DNA of 62,021 nt. Origin: a virus. Shown here one piece after another: positions 36,701-44,907 of the stretch; the stretch's first letter is position 1; every line of letters starts with the position of its first letter. The position numbers and the translations under genes are program-made. The stretch spans positions 1 to 62,021 of the IMG/VR virus record IMGVR_UViG_3300021964_000060; one strand, written 5' to 3'. Under the pieces are notes generated by a model, which saw nothing but the letters and a program-made list of their open reading frames with translations, had not been told where the DNA came from and ran no database searches.

Positions 36701-37939
36701 AGACCAATAATATTTTCTGGCATCAAAAATAGTATCTATTCTTTCTTTATTGCCCCAGTCAACTGTAGCACAAAGAGTTTGCCAGTATGTCTTAACAGAA
36801 GCAGTGTTTTGACTGAAAAGATCTAGTGTAATATCTGTTAAGGTATCTAACTTGTTATATGCTCCACTACCTATTGAAAACTCAGCAAGAATTAAATCCT
36901 TTACAAATGAATATAAGAATTTTTCTCTTTCTGGGTTAGGCAATAAAGCGGTTCTATAGTTTTTACTGTTTAATCTTGTGTGAGCATCTCCTCCCCATTC
37001 AAGATCCATCATATACATTTCAATTGCAAATTGTACATCTCTATGACATTTATCTCTAAAGACAAACATATCTCTGTCTTCATATTGTGTCACAGCATTT
37101 TGGCCACCATATTGTGTATTAAAGTTATCACCATTAGTGTCTGTCCATGTAGTATTTGCGAGAGCTTGTTCAAATGCTGATTCCGCAATTGCAATTTTTT
37201 TATCGGTTAGTATATCTCTTTCTCTAACAAACAAATTACCTTTCGGAATTTTAAATCCTTTTCCGCAAGCTCTATAATCATCCGTTTGCTGTTTTGTAAT
37301 AAATTGTTCATCATTAAAGTTTGTAGCTTTCCTAATTCCTTGCCCGACATTACCAAAGGGTGAATTTGGAAAATTTAACAACGATTGTGTTCTACGAACA
37401 ACATTAAAGTTATCACCTTCACCAGATTGACGATGCTCCCAATAATACCCATCAAAATTATCAAAAATTCCGTATTTACGTATAGCGGGATTAGGTGCAA
37501 AATCTGCAGTTGATACTGTTGCTTTAACACCAAATGTTGCTGCTGAAACACGACCTGGTTGATATCTAAAGAAACGCTTTGACGTTAAAATAGCATTTTT
37601 ATCTCTAACTGCTTCAACTAATGCGCCAGCTTCATTAGGTAAGTGTTTAATACCTAATCCTGGAGTATATATAGGTGGCTGAGAAGACCATTCTGATGGG
37701 TTAACATCATAGGTGTTAACATCAGCAAAAATACCTAATGCAACTTCAGCACGTGGAATGCCCAAGAGTGAAAGTGATACTTCCGACTGTACTTTGTTTT
37801 GCTCCTCAACAGGAATTGGTTGTTGATCTGAAGCAAGTACAACAGGAATGGATCTCGATGCAGGCTGTTGTCCTGGTGATACAGGAGTTGTACGACCAAC
37901 GTTTACAACACTGCTATTTGAATTAATTCTAGTTGACAT
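33716..37939 (-). CDS. Large virion structural protein, SWYG family paralogue 2 (1,407 aa)
   Basis: The ATG at 37939 is preceded by GGAAGGATAG. The N-terminus has 'ASRSIPVVLASDQQPIPVEE', a recurrent phage structural motif, then 'SEVSLSLLGIPRAEVALGIF' (52-71) and 'FRYQPGRVSAATFGVK' (about 123). An insert of about 700 residues is largely helical and contains two 'KC(H/A)RD...GG(D/N)A' units at about 290-320 and 495-527. The 'VEFSWYGAVGALFLAYVPI' module follows at about 950-985, then 'YGASYYIDGGDRGTVRLYS'. It is larger than paralogue 1 because of the helical insert. The predicted role is tail- or baseplate-associated. Confidence 0.7.
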   Translation of the reverse strand: MSTRINSNSSVVNVGRTTPVSPGQQPASRSIPVVLASDQQPIPVEEQNKVQSEVSLSLLGIPRAEVALGIFADVNTYDVNPSEWSSQPPIYTPGLGIKHLPNEAGALVEAVRDKNAILTSKRFFRYQPGRVSAATFGVKATVSTADFAPNPAIRKYGIFDNFDGYYWEHRQSGEGDNFNVVRRTQSLLNFPNSPFGNVGQGIRKATNFNDEQFITKQQTDDYRACGKGFKIPKGNLFVRERDILTDKKIAIAESAFEQALANTTWTDTNGDNFNTQYGGQNAVTQYEDRDMFVFRDKCHRDVQFAIEMYMMDLEWGGDAHTRLNSKNYRTALLPNPEREKFLYSFVKDLILAEFSIGSGAYNKLDTLTDITLDLFSQNTASVKTYWQTLCATVDWGNKERIDTIFDARKYYWSYFVSSYSAGDVDAGATIPYSNTAIHSTSNAVNYRYNPINGPGDGLDFMVNQVIPGYVPPLTQLYGTDVSATMALELNRFYENIKYKCARDLLYVIDGYKNDIVGGGNAETKYNMSMYYKGDGQSIYSQSQDGNSQVSERSRHTHLRDMILEDLKEAPFNMNTSNPIESKIISLAGDLIENFNSESTIAVEYGTRGFAANLVAFRDGLPMIHAAVNDPSLLKPIEKIKAHTRFEFIDFNNDGTAGPGPDDYDMNNARLDGYQTVFTLTKGIVTFGQKVRMYTGNGQDWPVVTGTSGESVGGWQNGAIFTVDRVIGAKGNQFTIRAYKYSNNPEGQKVFTIDPDTGEDFTPQTNDDGDNYVYFELVTPFEVPEVYDPQYYRFDTREAGTITNIDGVNISTNYDDDSDPFIKGMQFPLKYSSNIQLDDAEAVYLGYIDTSLDSNVNANLSEIRRQYDNINFNIEYINWIKNNVNPEYWGVYEYRVPRSRFSHDKLDGKVSKRVYSDVATGPTGIVRPGANVQDQDGLWEDAISLYNFDFTKVTMLKVEFSWYGAVGALFLAYVPIDNGEARWVRVHHLRASNQLKIASLGNATLPITYNVWGGGSEITGGDLEYQTDTYNYGNASHHIVKYGASYYIDGGDRGTVRLYSHNNNTTVDAVGKKWQITTTGAAASRQYEITELTTTDGVPIPSNKTFFMGAELQTGDARDQGIKVNWVNGNFVEFTRQPVGQGITLVTDRAPTAYGLETKDVIVSAVNSSGVRNRVQVYPTKLSTANLGNNPVRMRMKKTPVFQTEDVIDGTLNLSAEYTISAEGLPLTVTESAAPDPFLLNNAEKYGWFQARVLGEEVTVFGRLYKLANSYYFDMFDTFTDTVTLKTGEFLPDDRFAYQANTVTGDVNVITYSDETRTILPSQDSLTSINVVNNPVLPIPGTGTSVATLYLTQGTEQIELNTYFDYNKEYLSYPLTDEVESLYIAVDSDTLVGENTDPIAVGITWEEQ

Positions 37940-37942
37940 AAC

Positions 37943-40900
37943 TTATTCTATCCTTCCCGCTGCAATAACAACATCCTTTCTGGACATTAATTTACCCCCG
38001 TAACCACCAACTGCTGTTTGTCCTTGTACTGGGTCAATATAATTTGCCCACTTCCATCTAATTACCACTTCTAAAATGTTATTTGGTAACTCATTACTAT
38101 TTATAATTTCTCCAAAACCTTCTGGAATATGTTCAATGTTTCCTGGGCCAACGTAAGTGGTACCTGCACTAAATCCCAAGTGGGCATTTAATCCACCTGA
38201 TTGAGGTGTGACAATTTGTGTATTCGATACAGATTCATAATTTTGTAATCTAATTGTATAATCCGAATAATATACACCCGATCCAACAGGATATTCATAC
38301 GGAACAGTCCATTGTCCTCTACCTGCTTGGTCAGATGTATTAATAATGTTAGATGTTTCTACGAATTTAAATATTGAAGAAAGCCATCCTAATCCAATAT
38401 GGTTAGCGTTACCGTTAACAGTTCTTCCTGCACCAACTGGAATGACATTATCTGTATTTCTCATAAATTCTTGTGCATACACACCGCCGACCGCTTTAAC
38501 AGAAAATACTGCTCCTGCTCCCGCCCCGGTTGTATTCCATCCGCTAAAAGAAGTGAGATTTTCATATGTCTTAGATTGGATAATTGATTGTTGTTGACTT
38601 GCAACCTCAAATGCTTCAATTGATCCAGTTGCAACGTTAGCAACTAGTACATTTAAAGTTATGTCATTAGATCCTGTATTGCCACCCAAGAAGTTTCCTT
38701 CAATCGTAATAATATCACCGTTTACAAAATCTTGACCAGGATTTGTCATCAATACATCTGTGTATCTTCCGGAGTTAGACCTTAACCTTTCAACAGAATC
38801 TGAAGAAATTGTAAATGCAAATCCTCCTTCAGATAAAGGAGATGCTGTTGACGGATCTCTATTGATAGCGAAATAATCTTCAGCATTATCGATGAATACC
38901 CATTCTGTTTCTGTACCTGTTAACGGATCTTTCGCAATACCGTATGCCTGATATGATAGTGTAGAACCTGTTAAGTCAAAATTTTCACCATTTTCTTGAT
39001 AAACAAACTTATCAGATTCAAATAATGTGAATCCGCCTGCAATTGTACTATTACTTAGATCAATATTGATTTGGTCATATTGTGAATTAAATGCATCTGG
39101 GTTAGGTAAAAATTCTCCTGCAGGTCCGATAAGAATATTTGGCTCTGCGACTAAGAATCTAGATCCATAAGTCAATAACCCAGATCCGCATGCCACAATA
39201 ATATTACCAGAAATAACACCTTTATCGGTAACAGAAGTGTTTACATTATCTGTAAAGTTTTCAAATCTATTCGATACAATTGATGTATTTTCTCCGCCTT
39301 GCAATTGCAAAGGTGAGAATAAGTTTCTATCTGTTAATCCAGAATCCTTTACCTCAGATGCAAAAATTTTAAAATTAGATCCGTTGTTTGCATAGATGCC
39401 GCCACCAATCATTGAGTTCACACGCACCTTATCAATAAGAATTGAGTCTGAGCCCTCACCAAAATCTAATGCATAGTTTTTTGCATCATCATTTACATCA
39501 TTGAAAAGAATTTGATTGACTGCATTACCTTGTATATCAAAACCTACAAAAGATATATTCCTAGGAGTTCCTGAAGATGCTCTTAATATTTTATTAGATG
39601 GATTATCACCATAACCCGACCAAGGCATTTTCGTTATACTTGTATTATACGCAAATCCATTAATACCAAAATCGTTAGGTATTGTCAATCCGGATACAAT
39701 ATAATTCTTAGGGTTTAACTGAACGGCTTTTCTTCCGTTTGTTGCATTGAAGTTAATTGCTTGTTGAATTTTAGTTGTATCATTGTGACAAATCCAGCAT
39801 CCGTCCGATTCACCTTGAACAACATCATCTAGGTATAAATCAATATATTCACTTTGTTCAAAATTGTTTGGGTTTTGATATCTAACTTCGGTTATAGTTC
39901 TATCTATCCAACCCTTTCTTGGCGAAGAAGGCTCTGATTTAGGTCTAAATAAAACTGTTTCTTCTGGAAGATACTTATTAGCCGTACCGCCTGTTACTAA
40001 TTGGAACTTTTTATTATATGTAAGGATATCATCTGAATAATAATCAATCCATGCACCTAGAGCAATTTCCCTTGGACCTAATACAGCAACTAATTCATGT
40101 GAACCCGAAGCATTAGCAATATCGTTATTTGCATTTTCCCAGGCACCTAAGAATCTTCTGTAAATTAAAAGACCTCTATCGCCACCTTCAGGTAATCCTG
40201 TAAAGTTTAATTGAATAAAGTTTTCAACACTAAATGCATCTAGGAATCTTTGAGCATCATATTCAGTAAATTCTGGATCCAGTTCATCAATAAATTCCGG
40301 TACACCAATGTATACTTCAACAGGTGATGATCCGACTGCGGATTGTCCTGTCTCTAAACTCCATTCAGCAACTCGATACGAGAAACCTAAATGTGGTCTG
40401 TCAGGTCCCAGGTCATTAGTTCTTTGTTCTGTTCTAAATCCTATCACTAAAGGATTTATATCTGCTGTACCTGTAATGGATTGTGAAGCGTTTCCGTCTG
40501 CTCCAAAAATTCTAATGTTCTGATCTTTTCTATAACCTAAGAATCTTTCGTTTTGGCTTGTTCTTTCAGCGCCTGCACCACCAGGAATAGTACCAATTCG
40601 ATTAATTCTAATTACATTTGTTTCTGATTCAACAACGCTAGGTAAAATAAATTGACCAATAGTATCGGTATAAGAATCTTTAACATTACCTTCATCGAAT
40701 GTTGCAGCAAATGAATTATAAAATCTACCAAAATTATCATCAAAAAATGTTTCTACACGGTTATCGGTGTAATATAGATTATCGCCTTCTTTTAGTGCGG
40801 TTGTATCAATAATCTGACCGTCTGATATCACTCCATTTTGTTTTGGTTGGTATACTAATTCGACACCAGCTTCAGTTAATGTGTTAACCCTAAACCGTAC

Positions 40901-41278
40901 AAATCCTCCCGAATCCTGTTCATCAAAGTTATTAAGTTGATGAACGTCTGTAGGAATAAATGGAGTGTTTACATGGTTATTATAGTTTAAAAGAAATGCT
41001 AAATCTACAGGTGTAATAATTCCTGTATTAGCATCTAAACTTTGAATTGTAGTAGCTTGTAATTCGTTTAATCCTGTAACAGGATCTCTATAATCATTTA
41101 CAGCGTTTACGATTAAATCAGCATTTTCACTAAATGTAGCTTGGTCAACAATGATGTTTTTTAAACTACCAAATGTAATACCGGACGTTACGCCTTCGCT
41201 AAAATCAGCTACCGCAAAGACATCTGTGTTAGCAAGAGCGGTTAACCTGGGTTGTAGTTCAGTAATTTTTATTGACAT
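37943..41278 (-). CDS. Tailspike-like protein with pectate-lyase beta-helix (1,111 aa)
   Basis: The ATG at 41278 follows TAGGATATTC and a late promoter. The N-terminus 'SIKITELQPRLTALANTDVF...VADFSEG' is a common attachment start in marine T4-like structural proteins. From about residue 497, 'DTTKIQQAINFNATNGRKAV' and 'LNPKNYIVSGLTIP' mark the start of a right-handed beta-helix that continues with short repeats ('NISFVGFDIQGNAV', 'ILIDKVRVNSMIGGGIYANN', 'NTSIVSNRFENF') to about 700. Such folds form tailspikes that bind or cleave surface polysaccharide. No active site can be assigned by eye. A later segment has 'GQDFVNGDIITIEG' beta units. An isolated CWICH near 493 is judged coincidental. Confidence 0.7.
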   Translation of the reverse strand: MSIKITELQPRLTALANTDVFAVADFSEGVTSGITFGSLKNIIVDQATFSENADLIVNAVNDYRDPVTGLNELQATTIQSLDANTGIITPVDLAFLLNYNNHVNTPFIPTDVHQLNNFDEQDSGGFVRFRVNTLTEAGVELVYQPKQNGVISDGQIIDTTALKEGDNLYYTDNRVETFFDDNFGRFYNSFAATFDEGNVKDSYTDTIGQFILPSVVESETNVIRINRIGTIPGGAGAERTSQNERFLGYRKDQNIRIFGADGNASQSITGTADINPLVIGFRTEQRTNDLGPDRPHLGFSYRVAEWSLETGQSAVGSSPVEVYIGVPEFIDELDPEFTEYDAQRFLDAFSVENFIQLNFTGLPEGGDRGLLIYRRFLGAWENANNDIANASGSHELVAVLGPREIALGAWIDYYSDDILTYNKKFQLVTGGTANKYLPEETVLFRPKSEPSSPRKGWIDRTITEVRYQNPNNFEQSEYIDLYLDDVVQGESDGCWICHNDTTKIQQAINFNATNGRKAVQLNPKNYIVSGLTIPNDFGINGFAYNTSITKMPWSGYGDNPSNKILRASSGTPRNISFVGFDIQGNAVNQILFNDVNDDAKNYALDFGEGSDSILIDKVRVNSMIGGGIYANNGSNFKIFASEVKDSGLTDRNLFSPLQLQGGENTSIVSNRFENFTDNVNTSVTDKGVISGNIIVACGSGLLTYGSRFLVAEPNILIGPAGEFLPNPDAFNSQYDQINIDLSNSTIAGGFTLFESDKFVYQENGENFDLTGSTLSYQAYGIAKDPLTGTETEWVFIDNAEDYFAINRDPSTASPLSEGGFAFTISSDSVERLRSNSGRYTDVLMTNPGQDFVNGDIITIEGNFLGGNTGSNDITLNVLVANVATGSIEAFEVASQQQSIIQSKTYENLTSFSGWNTTGAGAGAVFSVKAVGGVYAQEFMRNTDNVIPVGAGRTVNGNANHIGLGWLSSIFKFVETSNIINTSDQAGRGQWTVPYEYPVGSGVYYSDYTIRLQNYESVSNTQIVTPQSGGLNAHLGFSAGTTYVGPGNIEHIPEGFGEIINSNELPNNILEVVIRWKWANYIDPVQGQTAVGGYGGKLMSRKDVVIAAGRIE
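38098..38105 (-). promoter_or_regulatory. Possible internal late promoter TATAAATA
   Basis: An exact octamer on the minus strand near the 3' end of the tailspike gene, about 160 nt before the 1,407-aa gene start. It is inside coding sequence, so it may be chance in AT-rich DNA. Confidence 0.3.
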
Positions 41279-41311
41279 TTAATGAATATCCTAAAATATT
41301 ATTGTTTGTTT

Positions 41312-41319
41312 TATTTATA
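41312..41319 (-). promoter_or_regulatory. T4-type late promoter TATAAATA upstream of the tailspike gene
   Basis: An exact consensus on the minus strand, 33 nt before the ATG at 41278. It contains the TAA stop of the upstream 251-aa gene. Confidence 0.7.
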
Positions 41320-42070
41320 TTGCTTGCGGATCAAATTCAGCAGTTTCCCACCAATCACCCCAAACATTATCGCCTAAAGGTTTTAATCTTTTTCTTATTT
41401 GAAATGTTGATCTAAGGTAATTCACCTCAGATGTTGTAGCATCAGAAACAGATTGCTCAACATTATTACCTGACACATTTTCTTTATATGTGTTAGATCT
41501 ATTATAAACTTTATAAGTCTTTTCCGGAACAACAGTTTCTACGCTATGTGTTATAGTAGAAATTCCTTTAGGAAAAATTCTAGACATTAAACCTAACTCA
41601 TTCACTCTTTCTTCTTTAGTTTGAATCCAAACAATTTGTCTATTAGAAATGTAATCATCAACAGTTTCTTTAATATATGTATAACAATCATCTAATGAGG
41701 TAAAATTTCTAGATATTACTGTATCATCAGTTTCTGCAGTCATTCCTGGATGATTTACGATGTACTCCCCAGCATCTTCTATATTTTCTTTTCCAAAAAT
41801 TAATCGTAAATACTGAACGTTAGATAAATATCCTAACATTCCCTGTCTCCAGAATTGAGGAATTGAGTGATCTGTGTGTAATAAGTGCAAGTGTTGTTCC
41901 GGATCTTGGCTTCTTGGGTCACCTAGTTCTGGATGGTTTTTAAAATATTCGACCAAAAATTTTCTGGACTCAACACACCCATCACCTTGAACTTCAGCAT
42001 CAGGTACAGTTACACTAAATAACTCAATCATGCGCTGCATTTTAATTAAATCAATTCTATATTTGCTCAT
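41315..42070 (-). CDS. Hypothetical protein in tail cluster (251 aa)
   Basis: The ATG at 42070 overlaps the TGA stop of the glycine-rich 411-aa gene (ATGA). The protein is mixed and soluble, with a helical N-terminal half ('IDLIKMQRMIELFSVTVPDA', 'QFWRQGMLGYLSNVQYLRLIFG') and a C-terminal part rich in Ser, Thr and Asn, ending 'GDNVWGDWWETAEFDPQAI'. There is no signal peptide, membrane segment or enzyme motif I can name. Coupled translation with a glycine-rich adhesin suggests an assembly partner or chaperone for it, comparable in position to fibre chaperones, but this is inference. Confidence 0.5.
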   Translation of the reverse strand: MSKYRIDLIKMQRMIELFSVTVPDAEVQGDGCVESRKFLVEYFKNHPELGDPRSQDPEQHLHLLHTDHSIPQFWRQGMLGYLSNVQYLRLIFGKENIEDAGEYIVNHPGMTAETDDTVISRNFTSLDDCYTYIKETVDDYISNRQIVWIQTKEERVNELGLMSRIFPKGISTITHSVETVVPEKTYKVYNRSNTYKENVSGNNVEQSVSDATTSEVNYLRSTFQIRKRLKPLGDNVWGDWWETAEFDPQAI

Positions 42071-43302
42071 AGTTCAGATCCTAATCTTACTCCGCCAATA
42101 TCAACGACTTGAACATTTGCATCCGTTCCGGAAACTCTAACTGCCTGTCCTCCGGCGCCGCCCCTGCCGCCGCCAGATCTGGTACTATCACCTCCCGGTT
42201 GGCCCCAGCCGCCACCACCACCAGTTTCACTACCATTAGAGCCATCGCCGCCCCAGGCTCCTCCGTTTCCGCCACCATTATTGTCACCGGTGCCTCCTGT
42301 TGCGGTTTGTCTCCAGTCACGGCCTCCGCCACCGCCACCACCGTATAGTGTAGAAGCTTTGGTTCTTGTGCGTCTTCCGCCACCGCCGCCGCCAGCAAAT
42401 CCGCCAGCTCCCGGTTCGTTACCGCCACCATTAGCGCCTCTTAGAATATTTGCATCGTTTCCTTCATTACCAGATATAGCTCCTGCACCGGTACCCGTGC
42501 CGCCTGCTCCGTTATATGCTCTTCCGTTTCCACCGCCAGCGGCACCGCCGCCGCCTCCGCCAGAGCCAACATCGGATCCGCCACCGCCGCCTCCGCCAGC
42601 TAAAATAAACCCTGCATTAAGAACTCGGACTAAAGGTAAAACACTATCTGGATCATTGACGTTTTGCCTACCTGCATTTACTTCTATAGCATCGCCGCCA
42701 ACTTGACCGGATCCTCCATCACCTCCGCCTTGACCACCTTTTCCTAATATAATTCCTCTTGAATCAACTGTAATAGGGTTTACCCAAGCAGCTCCACCGT
42801 TGGGATTATTAGTGGCTTTATCTATTTTAATTGTAGGATTTTGTACTGATGTTCCATAGATAATTACATCTGCAGGTATGAGAATAACTAATTCACTAAA
42901 TCCATTCCATCCTTGTGCAACTGCATTTGATAATAAATCATAGTTTGATGTTTGATAGGTTCTGTATGTTTGACCTCCAGCGGTTGTGAAAGTGTTAAAA
43001 TCACTTGGACCAGGAAGTTGTCCATCAGGATATCCAATTGCCGCATCTTCAGGATTACCGCCAAAATACCATGTGTGTATATTTTCTGCCCCATAGAAAT
43101 CACTTAATGAAATAGGGGAACCTTTTGAAGGTATATCTCTGTCAGCTGAAAAAAATTCTGAAATAGCAGTAAACCCTACATCATTAAATTCGGCCCTCAC
43201 ATCACCCAGAGAAATAGGTACGCCATTTCCTTGAAGAATACTAGTTTGAATATTATCAGTACTAGTATTAGATGAACCAACAATAAAATCCGTATTAGCC
43301 AT
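42067..43302 (-). CDS. Glycine-rich adhesin-like structural protein (411 aa)
   Basis: The ATG at 43302 overlaps the stop of the S74 fibre gene by one base. Residues about 20-75 carry the structural module 'GNGVPISLGDVRAEFN' ... 'SPISLSDFYGAENI', known from marine T4-like virion proteins. A middle domain ('NAVAQGWNGFSELVILIPAD') precedes a C-terminal domain dominated by Gly runs ('AGGGGGGGSDVGSGGGGGG'), which ends 'VQVVDIGGVRLGSEL'. It lacks the M-x-x-H-x-G-x-R tag of the other two glycine-rich proteins, so it attaches differently. The predicted role is an exposed adhesin. High local GC reflects the glycine codons. Confidence 0.68.
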   Translation of the reverse strand: MANTDFIVGSSNTSTDNIQTSILQGNGVPISLGDVRAEFNDVGFTAISEFFSADRDIPSKGSPISLSDFYGAENIHTWYFGGNPEDAAIGYPDGQLPGPSDFNTFTTAGGQTYRTYQTSNYDLLSNAVAQGWNGFSELVILIPADVIIYGTSVQNPTIKIDKATNNPNGGAAWVNPITVDSRGIILGKGGQGGGDGGSGQVGGDAIEVNAGRQNVNDPDSVLPLVRVLNAGFILAGGGGGGGSDVGSGGGGGGAAGGGNGRAYNGAGGTGTGAGAISGNEGNDANILRGANGGGNEPGAGGFAGGGGGGRRTRTKASTLYGGGGGGGRDWRQTATGGTGDNNGGGNGGAWGGDGSNGSETGGGGGWGQPGGDSTRSGGGRGGAGGQAVRVSGTDANVQVVDIGGVRLGSEL

Positions 43303-44729
43303 TACTTTGTTCTTTTTAATTCTTCAATTTCTTGTTTTAACTCTTTAATTGCTTCTACTAAAAGTCCAACAACGTTGCCGTATCTAATAGCTTTCATTTC
43401 ATCTGGGGTTTCATAAACTGCTTCAGGCAAAACTTTTTCTAATTCTTGAGCTATAAGACCTGTTGTTCTTATTTCAGGTTTATCTTTATAATTAAATGTA
43501 ATACCCTGTAAGGTTGAAACCTTATCCAATGCGTTAGGTATAACATCAATATTTTCTTTTAATCGAATATCTGAAGCATCCGTGAAAGCCGTAACATCGC
43601 CGTCTGCATAGATAGAGCCATCAGACATATCGAAATATACTTTTGTAGTATCAATTCCTAATGCAGCGTCAAGATATTTAAAATTAAAGAAATTAGGAAC
43701 AGAAAAATTCATTTGACCGTAAGTCTGTCTAACAATAAAGTTTTGACTCAGTCGGTTGTATTGCATTTTAACAGCATCTTCTCCTGCTGCCTCTGTCCAA
43801 TTAGATCCAAAAATTAACTGTGTATCATCACGTAAAGCCATTCCACCCTGTACGATTTCTGATACAAAATATTCACCAGCATTGTCTGGATTTTCTGTAG
43901 GTTCTGTTCTAACGTATCGTGTGTCGCCATCAGATATAGATGTAAAGTTATTATCAATTTCAGTTCGTGTGTAATACCTTGTATCGTGGAAGTGAGAATC
44001 ATCTCGAACTTTTAAGAATGCCTTAATGTCACCTGATCCATCTATAATCATTTCACCTGAAACATGACCTTGGGTTCCGACTGAAATAGGTCCTTGGTCA
44101 TCATCTGTTAATAATTTAAAGTCATCTGAAAATTGTATAGTTCTTGCTGTCTTCCATCTGTCGGCTGTACCAACATTTGAAAATCTTATTTCTTCTGGGA
44201 AAAGCGCATCATCAAAAAGAATATTAGTACCTGTAACGATACCAGGATTTGCATTTCCTGTTAGTACATTTCTAGAATTTGATCTTTGAATTATAAGTTT
44301 TGTCGTAATAGGATCTACACCCACATCACCTGGATAGTACCCTGTAAATACTAATGACTCGCTGTCAACACCAGTTCCTATTGAAAATGTTTCATCAGCA
44401 GTTGTTTCACCAAATCTAAACTGTATTGCATTTTCTATGCCACCTTCAGGTACAAATATTTCTTGCATGTATGTTCTAAATACAGGGGAAGAAGCTAGAG
44501 TTCCGACTGTAATTCTATTTGTTGCACCATCTAAAGGATATAATTCGTCAGAATATAACCCACCAGTTGTTTTTATATCACTATCAATATATAACTGTGC
44601 GTCATTATTTGCGCTAGGACCACCTAGCGTAGCAACATTTGAAAGTGACGTAATAATTTCGTTTGTACGATTTTTCCACGTATCAAACGTATTTGTATTT
44701 ACTACTGCTTGTAAATTTCTAATTGTCAT
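43302..44729 (-). CDS. Tail fibre with C-terminal S74 self-cleaving chaperone domain (475 aa)
   Basis: The ATG at 44729 lies 11 bases inside the coiled-coil gene. The N-terminal and middle parts are fibre-like ('ITVGTLASSPVFRTYMQEIF', 'YYTRTEIDNNFTSISDGDTRY'). Residues 384-475 are a peptidase S74 intramolecular chaperone: 'DASDIRLKENI' holds the conserved cleavage serine Ser386 and the catalytic Lys391 with the family spacing, followed by 'GLIAQELEKVLPEAV' and a C-terminal helix ('LLVEAIKELKQEIEELKRTK'). In this family the domain drives trimerisation of the fibre and then cuts itself off. The mature fibre would therefore end near residue 386. Confidence 0.85.
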   Translation of the reverse strand: MTIRNLQAVVNTNTFDTWKNRTNEIITSLSNVATLGGPSANNDAQLYIDSDIKTTGGLYSDELYPLDGATNRITVGTLASSPVFRTYMQEIFVPEGGIENAIQFRFGETTADETFSIGTGVDSESLVFTGYYPGDVGVDPITTKLIIQRSNSRNVLTGNANPGIVTGTNILFDDALFPEEIRFSNVGTADRWKTARTIQFSDDFKLLTDDDQGPISVGTQGHVSGEMIIDGSGDIKAFLKVRDDSHFHDTRYYTRTEIDNNFTSISDGDTRYVRTEPTENPDNAGEYFVSEIVQGGMALRDDTQLIFGSNWTEAAGEDAVKMQYNRLSQNFIVRQTYGQMNFSVPNFFNFKYLDAALGIDTTKVYFDMSDGSIYADGDVTAFTDASDIRLKENIDVIPNALDKVSTLQGITFNYKDKPEIRTTGLIAQELEKVLPEAVYETPDEMKAIRYGNVVGLLVEAIKELKQEIEELKRTK

Positions 44730-44907
44730 TTTGTTCTAGCTTCCGTAATTTATTAGATAGTTCAAGCACACATTCTTCGAGTTGTGCTACACGTTTAGTT
44801 AAATTTTCAACCATATTAACATTTTTATTTCTTAACTTAGCAGCTTTATATTCGGCATAATCGTTTGCGACTAAGGCTTTACTATTTGTTCTTGTTAACT
44901 TTTCCAT
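44719..44907 (-). CDS. Coiled-coil microprotein (62 aa)
   Basis: The ATG at 44907 overlaps the stop of the DUF4815 gene by one base, and its own stop overlaps the S74 fibre start by 11 bases, so it is coupled on both sides. Residues about 31-59 ('VENLTKRVAQLEECVLEL...') show heptad spacing of Leu, Val and Met typical of a coiled coil, preceded by a basic N-terminal half. It could oligomerise a fibre or baseplate partner, or act as a fibritin-like whisker piece. No family is recognised; the coding call rests on coupling and the heptad pattern. Confidence 0.6.
   Translation of the reverse strand: MEKLTRTNSKALVANDYAEYKAAKLRNKNVNMVENLTKRVAQLEECVLELSNKLRKLEQNDN

Noticed and set aside
39780-39800. 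CWICH in the tailspike looks like a CxxCH haem-binding motif
   Set aside because: It is single, in a cytosolic virion protein with no signal peptide and no cytochrome context, next to a beta-helix start; coincidence is more likely.
42281-42706. Long proline-rich plus-strand frame (141 codons)
   Set aside because: It is the complement of glycine codons (GGN/NCC) in the glycine-rich gene on the other strand and has no ribosome-binding site or independent coding signs. Similar frames at 11783-11971 and 13174-13386 are rejected for the same reason.
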